Positions 5,765-13,108 of a DNA stretch of 14,582 bases are shown piece by piece. The position numbers and the translations under genes were made by a program. Below the pieces are notes generated by a model. It saw only the letters and a program-made list of their open reading frames with translations. It was not told the origin of the DNA and did not search any database. Positions within the stretch are counted from its first letter, which is position 1. Each line of letters starts with the position of its first letter. Source of the DNA: JBAJNL01 sp036881885 (GTDB taxonomy: Bacteria; Pseudomonadota; Alphaproteobacteria; Holosporales; Hepatobacteraceae). The stretch is taken from the NCBI GenBank assembly GCA_036881885.1, contig JBAJNL010000033.1:1-14582 (forward strand). Direction: 5' to 3'.

Positions 5765-7791
5765 GATACCCCCTACACCTTTGCGTTATGGCACTTTTAT
5801 GCCTGCCTTGCTCAATCCTTTTAAGCGCTATGAATGTGAACGTCAACGTCTATGCCGTGGGTCAAGGCAATGCCGTTTTGGTTAAGGGTGGCGGTCACGT
5901 CATGCTGATTGATGCTGGCAGTAGTGCTTCGCGTTTAACGGCTCTTGTGCACAACAGAGCGCTTAAAAAACAAGGATCTGACGTGCATGGTAAAAAGAAA
6001 TATACCCTCTATGAGGATGCGGATGATGTGCCACCAACACAACAGACCTCTGAAGGTTTTGAGCACGCCACACCAGAAAGTCACACAGAGTCAGGCTCAA
6101 GTGCGCCCTCTGATAGAAGCTCGCAATCTCCACCGCCAAACCCCACAACCGCTCAACCAGAACGCCACAACAAAAGAAAACGGGAAGGGGATCACAACGA
6201 GGGACCAGAACAAAAACGCAGACGCTATGAACAGAGGGTTAAAGAAAAAAAAGCAAAGCATGAAAAAGAACGCGTCAAATACATGCAGGATATATTCTTA
6301 AAAATACGCTCAGAACTGCCTGACGATAAAAAACCAAGACCCAAACCTAAGGCTAGCAAAAAAGGAAAAGGCGCCCAGAAGAAAAAAGCGCAAAATCCAC
6401 TCCCAAACAGATATCTGCAAACTGTGGTGGTGACGCACCCTGACAAAGATCACTATAATCTTATCCCGAAACTGCTTGCGCCGAAGATGAACGTGCGCAT
6501 CGGCAATATTGTACTGTCAGGCTTTTGGGAGGATTACAATGAAACGTTCCAGAAATGGCTTGTTGCAATAAACAATGCCAATCTGTTAGATCACAAACCG
6601 CTTTTCACGGGCACACGTCGTACAGACGGCAAATGGCTAGATGGCGCAACCACAGAGGGTGTTGCCCGTGCCTATAACTCGTACCTGCCAAGCAGAACAG
6701 AACAAGAAAAAAAAATTGAAAAAGCGCTTCAAATTTTCGGTGGCACACCCCACAGCCAAGGTGATACCCCCTTTTTTGAAATTCTATCCATGAATGCAGG
6801 GCATGCACAAACTGAACAGGCTGTTTTACCAACAAACACTGAACAAAGCGACACCGTACCCATGGACACTGGTGCATCAGAGCCTGTGTTTTATCGTGCT
6901 AATATGGGCAGCAATGCAAACTCTCTTGTATTAAAATTAACTGTTCCACGCATCAGAGACACACAGGAAGATGGACGAAAAGAAAGCCGATTTGTTTTTT
7001 CAGGTGATGCCACAAGAGAAACATGGGGCCACATCTATACGTCTTTCTCAGGCATCTTAAAAGAGAACCCTGCATTCCTTAGAACAGACTATTTGCTGCT
7101 TAGCCACCATGGCAGCCCGCATGAAGGATGCACACACGAAAAAATGATTGAGCTGTTTGCACCAAAAGCGTGCCTTGTCAGCGTGGGACGCCACCAAAGC
7201 TATCATCATCCAGGAAAAGCCACCCTTGAAATGTTGCTTGCAAAAGAAGACTTGCTTTGGCACACAGCACCACACACGGCCAGCTATTTTGGCAAACGCC
7301 CCAATGCAACAAAAAACGACCCCCTTTTATTACGCCGGATTGATGATGTGCAGAAAGCTTTTTTTAGCACGTTTTCCAGTGGTGATATGCACGTTGCACT
7401 GCACGAAGACTTTGCCGTTTATACAACCTATGCCAAAACCACAAGCTATGACATGTTTGCTGATAGCAAACAAACAACCTTTTTAGGAAAACTTTATATT
7501 CGCCCAGGATCGGTTATCACTGTGCCCAAAGAACAAAAACTTTCAGATGCGTTTGACGTCCTTGAAGACGACGCAGAGGAAGATGAGGAAACAACAGTGG
7601 TATGGACAAAACGCACGCAGAAAAAACAATCCTTTCTGGCGCCGCACCCACAAACCTATCGTCCAAAGAAACCGTATACCCAGCGTGAGGATTTTGCCGA
7701 TCTTCCCCTGAGACACTTTTTGTATGATGCAAAGAAAAGGCAACTCACCCCTCTTGAGGCCCTTTATGCGCCAGACATTGAAGAAAACTAA
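5761..7791 (+). CDS. Exported ComEC-type metallo-beta-lactamase-fold hydrolase with basic, NLS-like insertion
   Basis: A 676-residue protein; its ATG overlaps the upstream stop (ATGA). Residues 1-23 are a signal peptide. The rest follows the MBL domain found at the C-terminus of the competence DNA-uptake protein ComEC: VGQGNAVLV and LIDAG (49-53), THPDKDH (225-231, the metal-binding HxDxDH), NANSLVLKL (385-393), FSGDAT (413-418), LLLSHHGS (445-452) and the SVGRHQSYHHPG region (474-485). All expected metal ligands appear present, so it is probably active; ComEC-type domains have nuclease activity. Unlike ComEC, it has no membrane channel. A hydrophilic insertion of about 160 residues separates the first and second motifs. 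It holds a bipartite basic signal, KRKR (138-141) then KRRR (152-155), plus a Lys-rich run (189-209). The C-terminal 150 residues are unassigned, with an acidic patch (DDAEEDEE). A secreted, host-nucleus-directed nuclease is the leading hypothesis. Confidence 0.88.
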   Translation: MRYPLHLCVMALLCLPCSILLSAMNVNVNVYAVGQGNAVLVKGGGHVMLIDAGSSASRLTALVHNRALKKQGSDVHGKKKYTLYEDADDVPPTQQTSEGFEHATPESHTESGSSAPSDRSSQSPPPNPTTAQPERHNKRKREGDHNEGPEQKRRRYEQRVKEKKAKHEKERVKYMQDIFLKIRSELPDDKKPRPKPKASKKGKGAQKKKAQNPLPNRYLQTVVVTHPDKDHYNLIPKLLAPKMNVRIGNIVLSGFWEDYNETFQKWLVAINNANLLDHKPLFTGTRRTDGKWLDGATTEGVARAYNSYLPSRTEQEKKIEKALQIFGGTPHSQGDTPFFEILSMNAGHAQTEQAVLPTNTEQSDTVPMDTGASEPVFYRANMGSNANSLVLKLTVPRIRDTQEDGRKESRFVFSGDATRETWGHIYTSFSGILKENPAFLRTDYLLLSHHGSPHEGCTHEKMIELFAPKACLVSVGRHQSYHHPGKATLEMLLAKEDLLWHTAPHTASYFGKRPNATKNDPLLLRRIDDVQKAFFSTFSSGDMHVALHEDFAVYTTYAKTTSYDMFADSKQTTFLGKLYIRPGSVITVPKEQKLSDAFDVLEDDAEEDEETTVVWTKRTQKKQSFLAPHPQTYRPKKPYTQREDFADLPLRHFLYDAKKRQLTPLEALYAPDIEEN

Positions 7792-8593
7792 AAGTTCTCC
7801 GAAGGGTCAGCGTAACAAGCCACAAACATCGATTTTGTTTTTTTATTGACAAAAGCACACGATCGTTTACCGTACAAGTGTTTTTCATTATTTGTTTCTT
7901 GGTTGATAGAAGGTACAAAAGTGCACCCTCTTTTATCAATTGGAAAAAAGAAATGAACAAGATCCGTTTTTTTTGCCCTGCTCGCCCTCGTTTCGTTTGG
8001 GCAGCAGGCAGTTGTGGCAAAACGCCGCTTGATATACGTATGCTTAAATCGCAAGGCCCGCAACCGTTTTGAGGCGACTTGCATCGCATCAGGCAGCTCT
8101 CTTTGATCCGTTGCAAATTCATAGAGTGGATACAAGGTGTGCAGAATCATTTTTTGATAGGGTTCTGTGAAGGCAGCGTTCCACAAAGCATGTGATAGAA
8201 CCGCAAAGGAGGCTTTTTGGGGAACACCTTCTGCCACATGCCATCTTGGGATTTGGCGTTCTTCTACCAGGGCTTCCCAAGGTTCTTGATCATCATCAAA
8301 ACTCCAATCTGTAAGAAAGGCATTTGTTTGTAATCCTTCTGCATCTTGTGTTTGGCAAGTTTCGCAAGCTGCTTTTCAAACGCATCAAGCTTATTTTGTG
8401 CTTCCTGTGCCTTTGGTGTGAGTTGCCGAGCTTTTTTAGTGAGCGGCTCTGTCAGGCAGGCATCAGATGATCTCTGGCGTTTAAGAGAAGCATGCGGCTC
8501 TTTTTCCACATGGTCTAAAGCGGCATACAAGGGATTTTGCGCGAAGACAAAAACAACAAACAGATTTAAAAGAATAGATGCGATGTTTTTCAT
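7788..8593 (-). pseudogene. Frameshifted, truncated paralogue of the exported Sel1-like gene at 4370
   Basis: Frame one starts at ATG 8593 (GAGG 9 bases upstream) and has a signal peptide ending in NPLYA. Basic clusters KRQR (38-41) and KKAR (53-56) follow, in the same place as in the 4370 product. That frame hits TAG at 8264-8266. A second frame, open from 8375 downward, carries on with WSFDDDQEPWEALVEERQIP and then a block clearly homologous to the intact gene: LHTLYPLYEFATDQRELPDA against MHALRPLFEFAQNKKELSAA, and YIKRRF against YVQRRF. The frame offset equals one lost base (or two gained), located between 8264 and 8378. Similarity fades near 8010. The C-terminal Sel1-like half is missing, and the open frame only happens to run to 7788, touching the end of the MBL gene. 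The signal peptide portion could still be expressed. Confidence 0.75.
7822..7844 (+). terminator. Possible weak terminator after the MBL gene
   Basis: ACAAA (7822-7826) and TTTGT (7834-7838) form a short A/T-rich stem followed by T to 7844. It lies 31 bases after the stop. The stem is weak, so this is tentative. Confidence 0.35.
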
Positions 8594-8627
8594 AAAAACA
8601 GCCTCACAATCGAAAACTGTATGGAAA

Positions 8628-8657
8628 ATATATGCAATAAAAGCAATATTTTGTCAA
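8628..8657 (-). promoter_or_regulatory. Promoter of the decayed paralogue
   Basis: On the minus strand TTGACA (8657-8652) is followed after 18-19 bp by ATATAT or TATATT (about 8633-8627). The stretch TTGACAAAATA is identical to the operon promoter at 4309. Confidence 0.45.
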
Positions 8658-8706
8658 TTTTTGTTGGTGTTTCGATGTTGCGTTCTCACGCTTGTCGAAC
8701 ATGAGG

Positions 8707-8751
8707 CGCCATAAACCTTCTCCCCATGTTTGGGGTGCACGATTTATAGCG
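8707..8751. repeat. Nested hairpin element A
   Basis: The outer arms CGCCATAAA (8707-8715) and TTTATAGCG (8743-8751) pair with one mismatch. Inside them, CCCCA (8722-8726) and TGGGG (8731-8735) close a 4-base loop. No T-run follows on either strand, so it is not an ordinary terminator. It may be part of a dispersed palindromic repeat or a structured RNA. Confidence 0.45.
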
Positions 8752-8765
8752 GATCCCTTGTAAGT

Positions 8766-8820
8766 TGATACAGCGTTGCTCGTGTACTAAAGTACACGTC
8801 TCGCCTCGTTCTTTGTATCA
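8766..8820. repeat. Nested hairpin element B
   Basis: The outer arms TGATACA (8766-8772) and TGTATCA (8814-8820) are perfect. Inside, CGTGTACT (8781-8788) and AGTACACG (8791-8798) form an 8-bp perfect inverted repeat separated by AA. The arms enclose unequal spacers (8 and 15 bases). With element A only 15 bases away, the pair looks like a mobile or dispersed palindromic unit. Confidence 0.5.
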
Positions 8821-9170
8821 CCCCTTAAAGTGCCCTCGCTATTCAAAAGCGGCTATGCTTTGTGGACGCAGACGCCAGAAGAATGGCGTCAGCCCGCAGC
8901 CCAGATTTCAAACAAACCCGCTTTTTCTCGCCAAAACCTCTCTGTCTACGTTCTTTCTCAAAACAAATCATGCGCCCTGAAGCACCTACAAAAGTAGAGA
9001 GGGTTGTTTCTGAAAAAATCCTTAAAGAATACGAAGTGGATGCGGATATCGTTCTCTGGACGTCCACTATTGTCAAAGATTGACCAATGTATACATATGA
9101 ATACTGTATTCCTATTTATTGCCTATTTTAAGCAAGATAATGCCTAGTTGTTATTTTTTGATTTTTAGTT
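8821..9170. other. No confident gene; possible gene remnant and start region of the next gene
   Basis: Much of 8821-9000 is open in all three plus frames and looks less A/T-rich than its surroundings. One frame ends at 9083 with a protein-like tail (KVERVVSEKILKEYEVDADI), which from an ATG at 8970 would be 37 residues, but it has no ribosome binding site. This could be a decayed gene or non-coding repeat sequence. From 9084 the sequence becomes A/T-rich; TTGACC at 9080-9085 may be a -35 element for the glycosyltransferase gene, but no convincing -10 follows. Confidence 0.4.
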
Positions 9171-10880
9171 TTGTTTTTCTTATTGATCCTTTTATTGCTA
9201 TTGCAATCAGATAGTTGTTCTGCTGTTCCCCCAAATTCACTGCGTCATCGGAGCTCGGTTTTTTCTGAGAGCCAATTCAATCTGCTACAATGCCAGGGGT
9301 TTGATGCTCAAGGCACAGATATAAACCTTAAATCGTCAACAGTGGGAAGACAAATTTCTAACTGTCTAAAAGAGCAATCCACAATAAACGTTCTAAGAGA
9401 CATGGACATTGCGCATTTCGCAAAAATTTGTCGTCTTTCAGGTGCAAAAAAACCAATCCCACAAAATATTCATCTTATCTGGTGCGGTAATCCAATGCCT
9501 GATATGTATGTTTTAGGATTATTGTCCTGGTGCTCGGAAGTTCTGAATAATGAAGCTTCTCCTCTTCCCTGGACGGTACATTTATGGACTGATCGACCCA
9601 AAACACTTTTTAAAACTCAAAGCACCTATTTTTTTGATAAAAGAAAAGAAGCGAAGATTAACGCGTACCAAAATAACTTTCAATCCCACGAGATAACAAA
9701 TGACGCTTCTAAACAATTGTCACAACTTAACCGTACCTTTTGTCAGTACTTTAGACAAAGCCAAAGACCCTCTCAAGAAAAACAGTTACCAGAATTTTTA
9801 GATCAATTTTTAGCTTATCCTAAAAGGGAAAAAAATGAGCTATCACGCGCAGAAACCTCAACAGCCCTCCTTCGAAAATTTAATGAAGCCTTTTATGCTT
9901 ACTTTCAAAAAGTTCAACTGCCTCAACATTACGAGCAGTACCATTCAACTGTTAGGTGGTTTGTAAGAGCAAATGACGACAACTTATTACCTCAAGAGAA
10001 AGGGTTTTTCAGCCTCTTCCAAGGTCTCGTTAAAAAAAAGACAGAGTCTGTTCCTGATGAAATTCAAGAGCATATCAAAAGACTGCAAACAATCATTCCC
10101 AAAGGAAGAAACAGCCCTGTGCTTCGGGTGAATAGCATCAATACTTTATACGCAGAAGCTTCAAAAATCTTGCCTGATGACCTTTTTAAGCAACTCATGC
10201 AGGTTCAAGATTTTGAAAGTAGAGGAATTGTCAGTTATGGATCTGTCTCAGATATTCTTCGTAAACTTGCTTTGATGTTATATGGAGGGGCTTACAGTGA
10301 CTTAGATGGAATGCAACTCGCTCTCTTAACCTCCTCTCCCCTTTATCTCTTTCCACATACTTTTAAGACGGATACTTGCTTTAATGATCCCTACATTGCA
10401 GATAATTCAGCTCCCCTGTGGAAAGCTATATTGAGAGAAATCATTGCACGCTACCACGCGGTTGCCAAGGTAGGGATTTTACCGAGTAAAAAAATGAGAT
10501 TCCGTGATGGAGTGTACGCAGGCTTCCTTACCGGTGGACTATTGGTGTCTACGCAAAACGGAAACGAGAGCTTTGCTTATATTCCATTAGATAAAATTGG
10601 TTTTCTGAGAAGATTCGAAAAAAATAGTGAAATAGCTAAAAGCGAGCCAAAACTTCAAAAAACATACTCTTTGCAAGAGTTATTCGATGAGAAAGAGATG
10701 GAATTGTGTCAACAGACAAGAGAAGCGTTTTCTCTCAAACGCCTTGAAGGGAAAAATGTAGAAGGTATTCTATATATTAGTCAACACTTACCCTTTAAGA
10801 GGGCTGTTATGAGTGCTGGTACGTGGTTTGGAAAGAAGAAAAAAGAAAATTGCCTTGTTCCAGATGACTGCCCCTTCTAG
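9171..10880 (+). CDS. Secreted DXD glycosyltransferase related to large clostridial cytotoxin catalytic domains
   Basis: A 569-residue protein. IPQNIHLIWCG (96-106) matches the IPxxIHxIWxG start of DXD-motif sugar transferases, followed by VHLWTD (136-141). The core SVSDILRKLALMLYGGAYSDLDG lies at 358-380; its residues D361, R364, Y375, D377 and D379 have the same spacing as D270, R273, Y284, D286 and D288 of the TcdB glucosyltransferase domain, which bind UDP-sugar and metal. A 180-residue hydrophilic insertion (about 160-345) is unassigned. The expected role is sugar transfer onto a host protein. The N-terminus is unclear: this frame is open only from 9162, and TTG 9171 has no ribosome binding site, though it gives a hydrophobic leader ending SCSA. 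The gene stands alone and looks more A/T-rich than the genes to its right, consistent with acquisition. Family call strong, target unknown. Confidence 0.85.
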   Translation: MFFLLILLLLLQSDSCSAVPPNSLRHRSSVFSESQFNLLQCQGFDAQGTDINLKSSTVGRQISNCLKEQSTINVLRDMDIAHFAKICRLSGAKKPIPQNIHLIWCGNPMPDMYVLGLLSWCSEVLNNEASPLPWTVHLWTDRPKTLFKTQSTYFFDKRKEAKINAYQNNFQSHEITNDASKQLSQLNRTFCQYFRQSQRPSQEKQLPEFLDQFLAYPKREKNELSRAETSTALLRKFNEAFYAYFQKVQLPQHYEQYHSTVRWFVRANDDNLLPQEKGFFSLFQGLVKKKTESVPDEIQEHIKRLQTIIPKGRNSPVLRVNSINTLYAEASKILPDDLFKQLMQVQDFESRGIVSYGSVSDILRKLALMLYGGAYSDLDGMQLALLTSSPLYLFPHTFKTDTCFNDPYIADNSAPLWKAILREIIARYHAVAKVGILPSKKMRFRDGVYAGFLTGGLLVSTQNGNESFAYIPLDKIGFLRRFEKNSEIAKSEPKLQKTYSLQELFDEKEMELCQQTREAFSLKRLEGKNVEGILYISQHLPFKRAVMSAGTWFGKKKKENCLVPDDCPF

Positions 10881-11248
10881 AAGTAAGTAAATATCCTGCT
10901 GTTAAAACGAAGCCTCCACGTGCATGTGCGCACTTAAACGTCTTTTTCAAAGATGTCTTCGTTTTTGGGTCACAGGCACCAGGATTATGCAGCAGGTGCA
11001 CTCTTGGCTGAATCGAAAGCGCAACAAGAATTTTCGAGATGACCGACTGTGGGTGTTTATACGTATGCTTAGTGGCAAAAACAGTGTCCCCTTTGGAGCC
11101 TAAAAACCATTCAACACATCATGAAAATGCTTTAAAAAAGGGGCTGCCGAAGAGTTTTGCAACGCACAAAGGCCTTAAAATAACGCGTCTAAGCGACGAA
11201 TTGAGCCCCAGTACAAGTGACTAGGGCACAACCTGCGATCCCCGTTAT
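10881..11248. other. Non-coding or decayed region with a long inverted repeat
   Basis: AAAACGAAG (10904-10912) and CTTCGTTTT (10957-10965) form a perfect 9-bp inverted repeat around 44 bases, ending in five T; it may terminate the glycosyltransferase gene. Short open frames follow in shifting phases: a 38-codon frame at 10987-11103 (starting MQQVHSWLNRKRNKNFRDDR) and another at 11039-11224. Neither has a ribosome binding site or recognisable family. The patchwork suggests a decayed gene. Confidence 0.4.
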
Positions 11249-11278
11249 GAAGAGCGATCCAAACGCTTCTCTTTTTTT
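11249..11278 (+). terminator. Probable plus-strand terminator
   Basis: GAAGAGCG (11249-11256) and CGCTTCTC (11264-11271) pair with one mismatch and one G-U pair around a 7-base loop, followed by seven T (11272-11278). No confident gene precedes it, which suggests it is left over from a lost gene or serves a short transcript from 10881-11248. Confidence 0.5.
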
Positions 11279-11354
11279 GCTGAAAAGCTACCTATGTGCT
11301 ACCTAGACCCTTTTTTGCTCTCCTCTCAAAAACCTCTGAAATCCGCTGTAGAAG

Positions 11355-11430
<76 letters not shown>

Positions 11431-11449
11431 AGATAAACATTGCAGCTTT

Positions 11450-11478
11450 ATCTTAACCAAAGCCAATGATAGGATCAA
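11450..11478 (-). promoter_or_regulatory. Possible tRNA promoter
   Basis: On the minus strand TTGATC (11478-11473) lies 17 bp before TAAGAT (11455-11450), each matching consensus at 4 of 6 positions. The start would fall about 13 bases before the mature tRNA. It abuts the start codon of the divergent glycosyltransferase gene. Confidence 0.35.
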
Positions 11479-12432
11479 ATGAAAGAAAAAAGAGCGCGTC
11501 AAAAAATCATGACCCAACGCCCTTTTGATGTCAGCTATGTCATCACCGTTTACAACAAAGCCGATATTCTTCCTTTGGTGTTACAATCAATTAAGCGCCA
11601 GCCAACCCAGCTTCACTATGAGATCATTGTTGTGGATGATGCCTCGACAGACGATTCAATCGCCGTGCTGAAACGGGAAGCCAAAGCGTTTGCGCACATG
11701 CGCATTATAGAAAACACCCAAAACAAAGGCCCCAGTGTGCGCCTGAATCAAGGGGCCTTTCTGGCCAAGGGAACGTTTTTGCACTTAATGGACGGCGATG
11801 ATCTGCTACCCCGTGGCGCAACCCTTTCAATGCATACTTTGCTGTGTCAGCACAAGGCTGACTTTCTTTATGGCCAAGTGAAAAATTTTCAAACCCCCCA
11901 AGAGGCACAAAAGCAAGCACCGATCGCCAGCGATTTTCGTTTTAAGGTTTTTGAAAAACCGCTTGAAGGCGTTTTACAATGTGCCGTCAGAGGTGTGCCG
12001 ATTTTAACAAAACGCAGCCTTTTTCTAAAAGCCGGCGGCGCGGATGAGCGTCTTTTTATCCAAGATCAATCGTTGCCTTTACGCTTGGCCACACACGCCA
12101 AACGTTTTATTCACATGAAAACCCCTGTTGTGTATGCACCGCGCTGCGGCTATCACTTATCACATGATCTTAAAAGGCAACATCACGACGGTTTTTTGGC
12201 TTTTTATTACACGTTCTGCACAAGCAAACAAGAGACAAAAAAGCTTTTTGAAAAAATGGTCTCGGTTTTGTGGAAAACACATCGCATGACATTAAGCGGC
12301 ACTCTAACATTTGGCTGGTTTTATGGCCTGGTGAAACTGCTTAAACCGTCCCCCTTTGCCCTTGCCTTTTTGCGACATCGCGCAAAAGTGTTATGGCCAA
12401 AGATTCAATTACCCGACTGCAAGCGCGACTGA
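11479..12432 (+). CDS. Family 2 glycosyltransferase (GT-A fold)
   Basis: A 317-residue protein with no signal peptide. The GT2 order is clear: VSYVITVYNKADILPLVLQS (18-37) is the nucleotide-binding strand and helix, IIVVDDASTDDS (49-60) holds the UDP-binding aspartates, and HLMDGDDLLPRG (102-113) is the DXD metal site. IQDQSLPLRLA (194-204) matches the ED-type acceptor motif with Asp196 as likely base. The C-terminal 100 residues have a weakly hydrophobic stretch (TFGWFYGLVKLL). It probably adds a sugar to cell-envelope polysaccharide or lipopolysaccharide at the inner face of the membrane. AGGA 4-5 bases before the ATG supports this start; a second ATG (codon 11) is possible. Downstream genes follow on the same strand. 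Confidence 0.9.
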   Translation: MKEKRARQKIMTQRPFDVSYVITVYNKADILPLVLQSIKRQPTQLHYEIIVVDDASTDDSIAVLKREAKAFAHMRIIENTQNKGPSVRLNQGAFLAKGTFLHLMDGDDLLPRGATLSMHTLLCQHKADFLYGQVKNFQTPQEAQKQAPIASDFRFKVFEKPLEGVLQCAVRGVPILTKRSLFLKAGGADERLFIQDQSLPLRLATHAKRFIHMKTPVVYAPRCGYHLSHDLKRQHHDGFLAFYYTFCTSKQETKKLFEKMVSVLWKTHRMTLSGTLTFGWFYGLVKLLKPSPFALAFLRHRAKVLWPKIQLPDCKRD

Positions 12433-12514
12433 TCATCGCCCACACAAATTCTTTGAAAAAAGAGTTCAAAAACGCGTAAAAAACATTAGACTGCAAAAAA
12501 GGAGGCTCTTCTTT

Positions 12515-12640
12515 ATGGCACACCACTCAACCTTTCTGGCACAGGCCAAACGCCTTAAAAAACGCCGACTCTCTTTTGCTGTCTTGATATGCTTGTTGCT
12601 TTTTGTGGCCTTTTTAGTGGATTTTTTTACCCGCCAATAG
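12515..12640 (+). CDS. 41-residue single-pass membrane protein
   Basis: The ATG at 12515 follows GGAGG (12501-12505) by 9 bases, the best ribosome binding site in this part of the window, which supports a real small gene. The protein has a basic cytoplasmic N-terminal part (KRLKKRRL) and one hydrophobic helix (SFAVLICLLLFVAFLVDFF), predicted N-in. The frame also extends upstream to 12356 but without a good start. It lies 82 bases after the glycosyltransferase and 9 bases before the DUF721/DciA gene, so it is probably co-transcribed. The family is not recognised; short proteins of this form often assist membrane complexes. Confidence 0.7.
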   Translation: MAHHSTFLAQAKRLKKRRLSFAVLICLLLFVAFLVDFFTRQ

Positions 12641-12649
12641 CCTTAAATC

Positions 12650-13108
12650 ATGCGCCGTCTTTCAACCCCTGTTTCAACTGTGATGCAAAAGCAAATGAGG
12701 CCCCAAAAGGCTTTGTGGGCACAGTTGGTGCTTGACTGGAAAGAAATTGCAGGAAATCACGCACACAACACGCGTCCCCTTAAATTGACTTTTCCCAGAA
12801 AAAACAAAGAGGGGAAATTGACCTTGGGTGTTTGGGGCACGGCCGCCCTTGAGGCATCTTATCAAACGCCGCACCTGATCCACCGCGTTAATCAATATGC
12901 CGGATTTTGTGCGATTCAAACCATTCATTATCAACAAATAGCCGCACCCTTTACACACACAGCACCCGCTCAAAAAGAGCGTGCCTTAACGCCACAAGAT
13001 CAAAAGTGGCTACAAACCCTTTTGCCGGACGATCACATGCACGACAAAACCTTAGAAGCAGCGCTGCTTTCTTTTGGTAAAAGTCTTTGCCTTCAAACCA
13101 ACACATAA
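12650..13108 (+). CDS. DUF721/DciA-like protein
   Basis: A 152-residue cytoplasmic protein. It fits the DUF721 pattern: LDWKEIAGNHAHNTRPLKL (28-46, the WxxIxGxxxAxxTxPxKL core), a LTLGVWGTAALEASYQ segment (57-72) and HLIHRVNQYAGFCAIQTIHY (75-94; RVN then G). DciA-family proteins bind DnaB helicase and help load it at the origin in bacteria without DnaC; alphaproteobacterial members are short like this one. The C-terminal 50 residues are variable and hydrophilic. No strong ribosome binding site precedes the ATG, but the stop of the 41-residue gene is only 9 bases away, so coupled translation is likely. A terminator follows directly. Confidence 0.8.
   Translation: MRRLSTPVSTVMQKQMRPQKALWAQLVLDWKEIAGNHAHNTRPLKLTFPRKNKEGKLTLGVWGTAALEASYQTPHLIHRVNQYAGFCAIQTIHYQQIAAPFTHTAPAQKERALTPQDQKWLQTLLPDDHMHDKTLEAALLSFGKSLCLQTNT

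Noticed and set aside
8765..8980. A 71-codon plus-strand open frame and its overlapping neighbours
   Set aside because: All three plus frames and one minus frame are open here, and the frame begins inside a palindromic element. No frame has a ribosome binding site, so coding cannot be supported.
11039..11224. A 61-codon plus-strand open frame
   Set aside because: No ribosome binding site and no recognisable family; another frame overlapping it looks equally protein-like.
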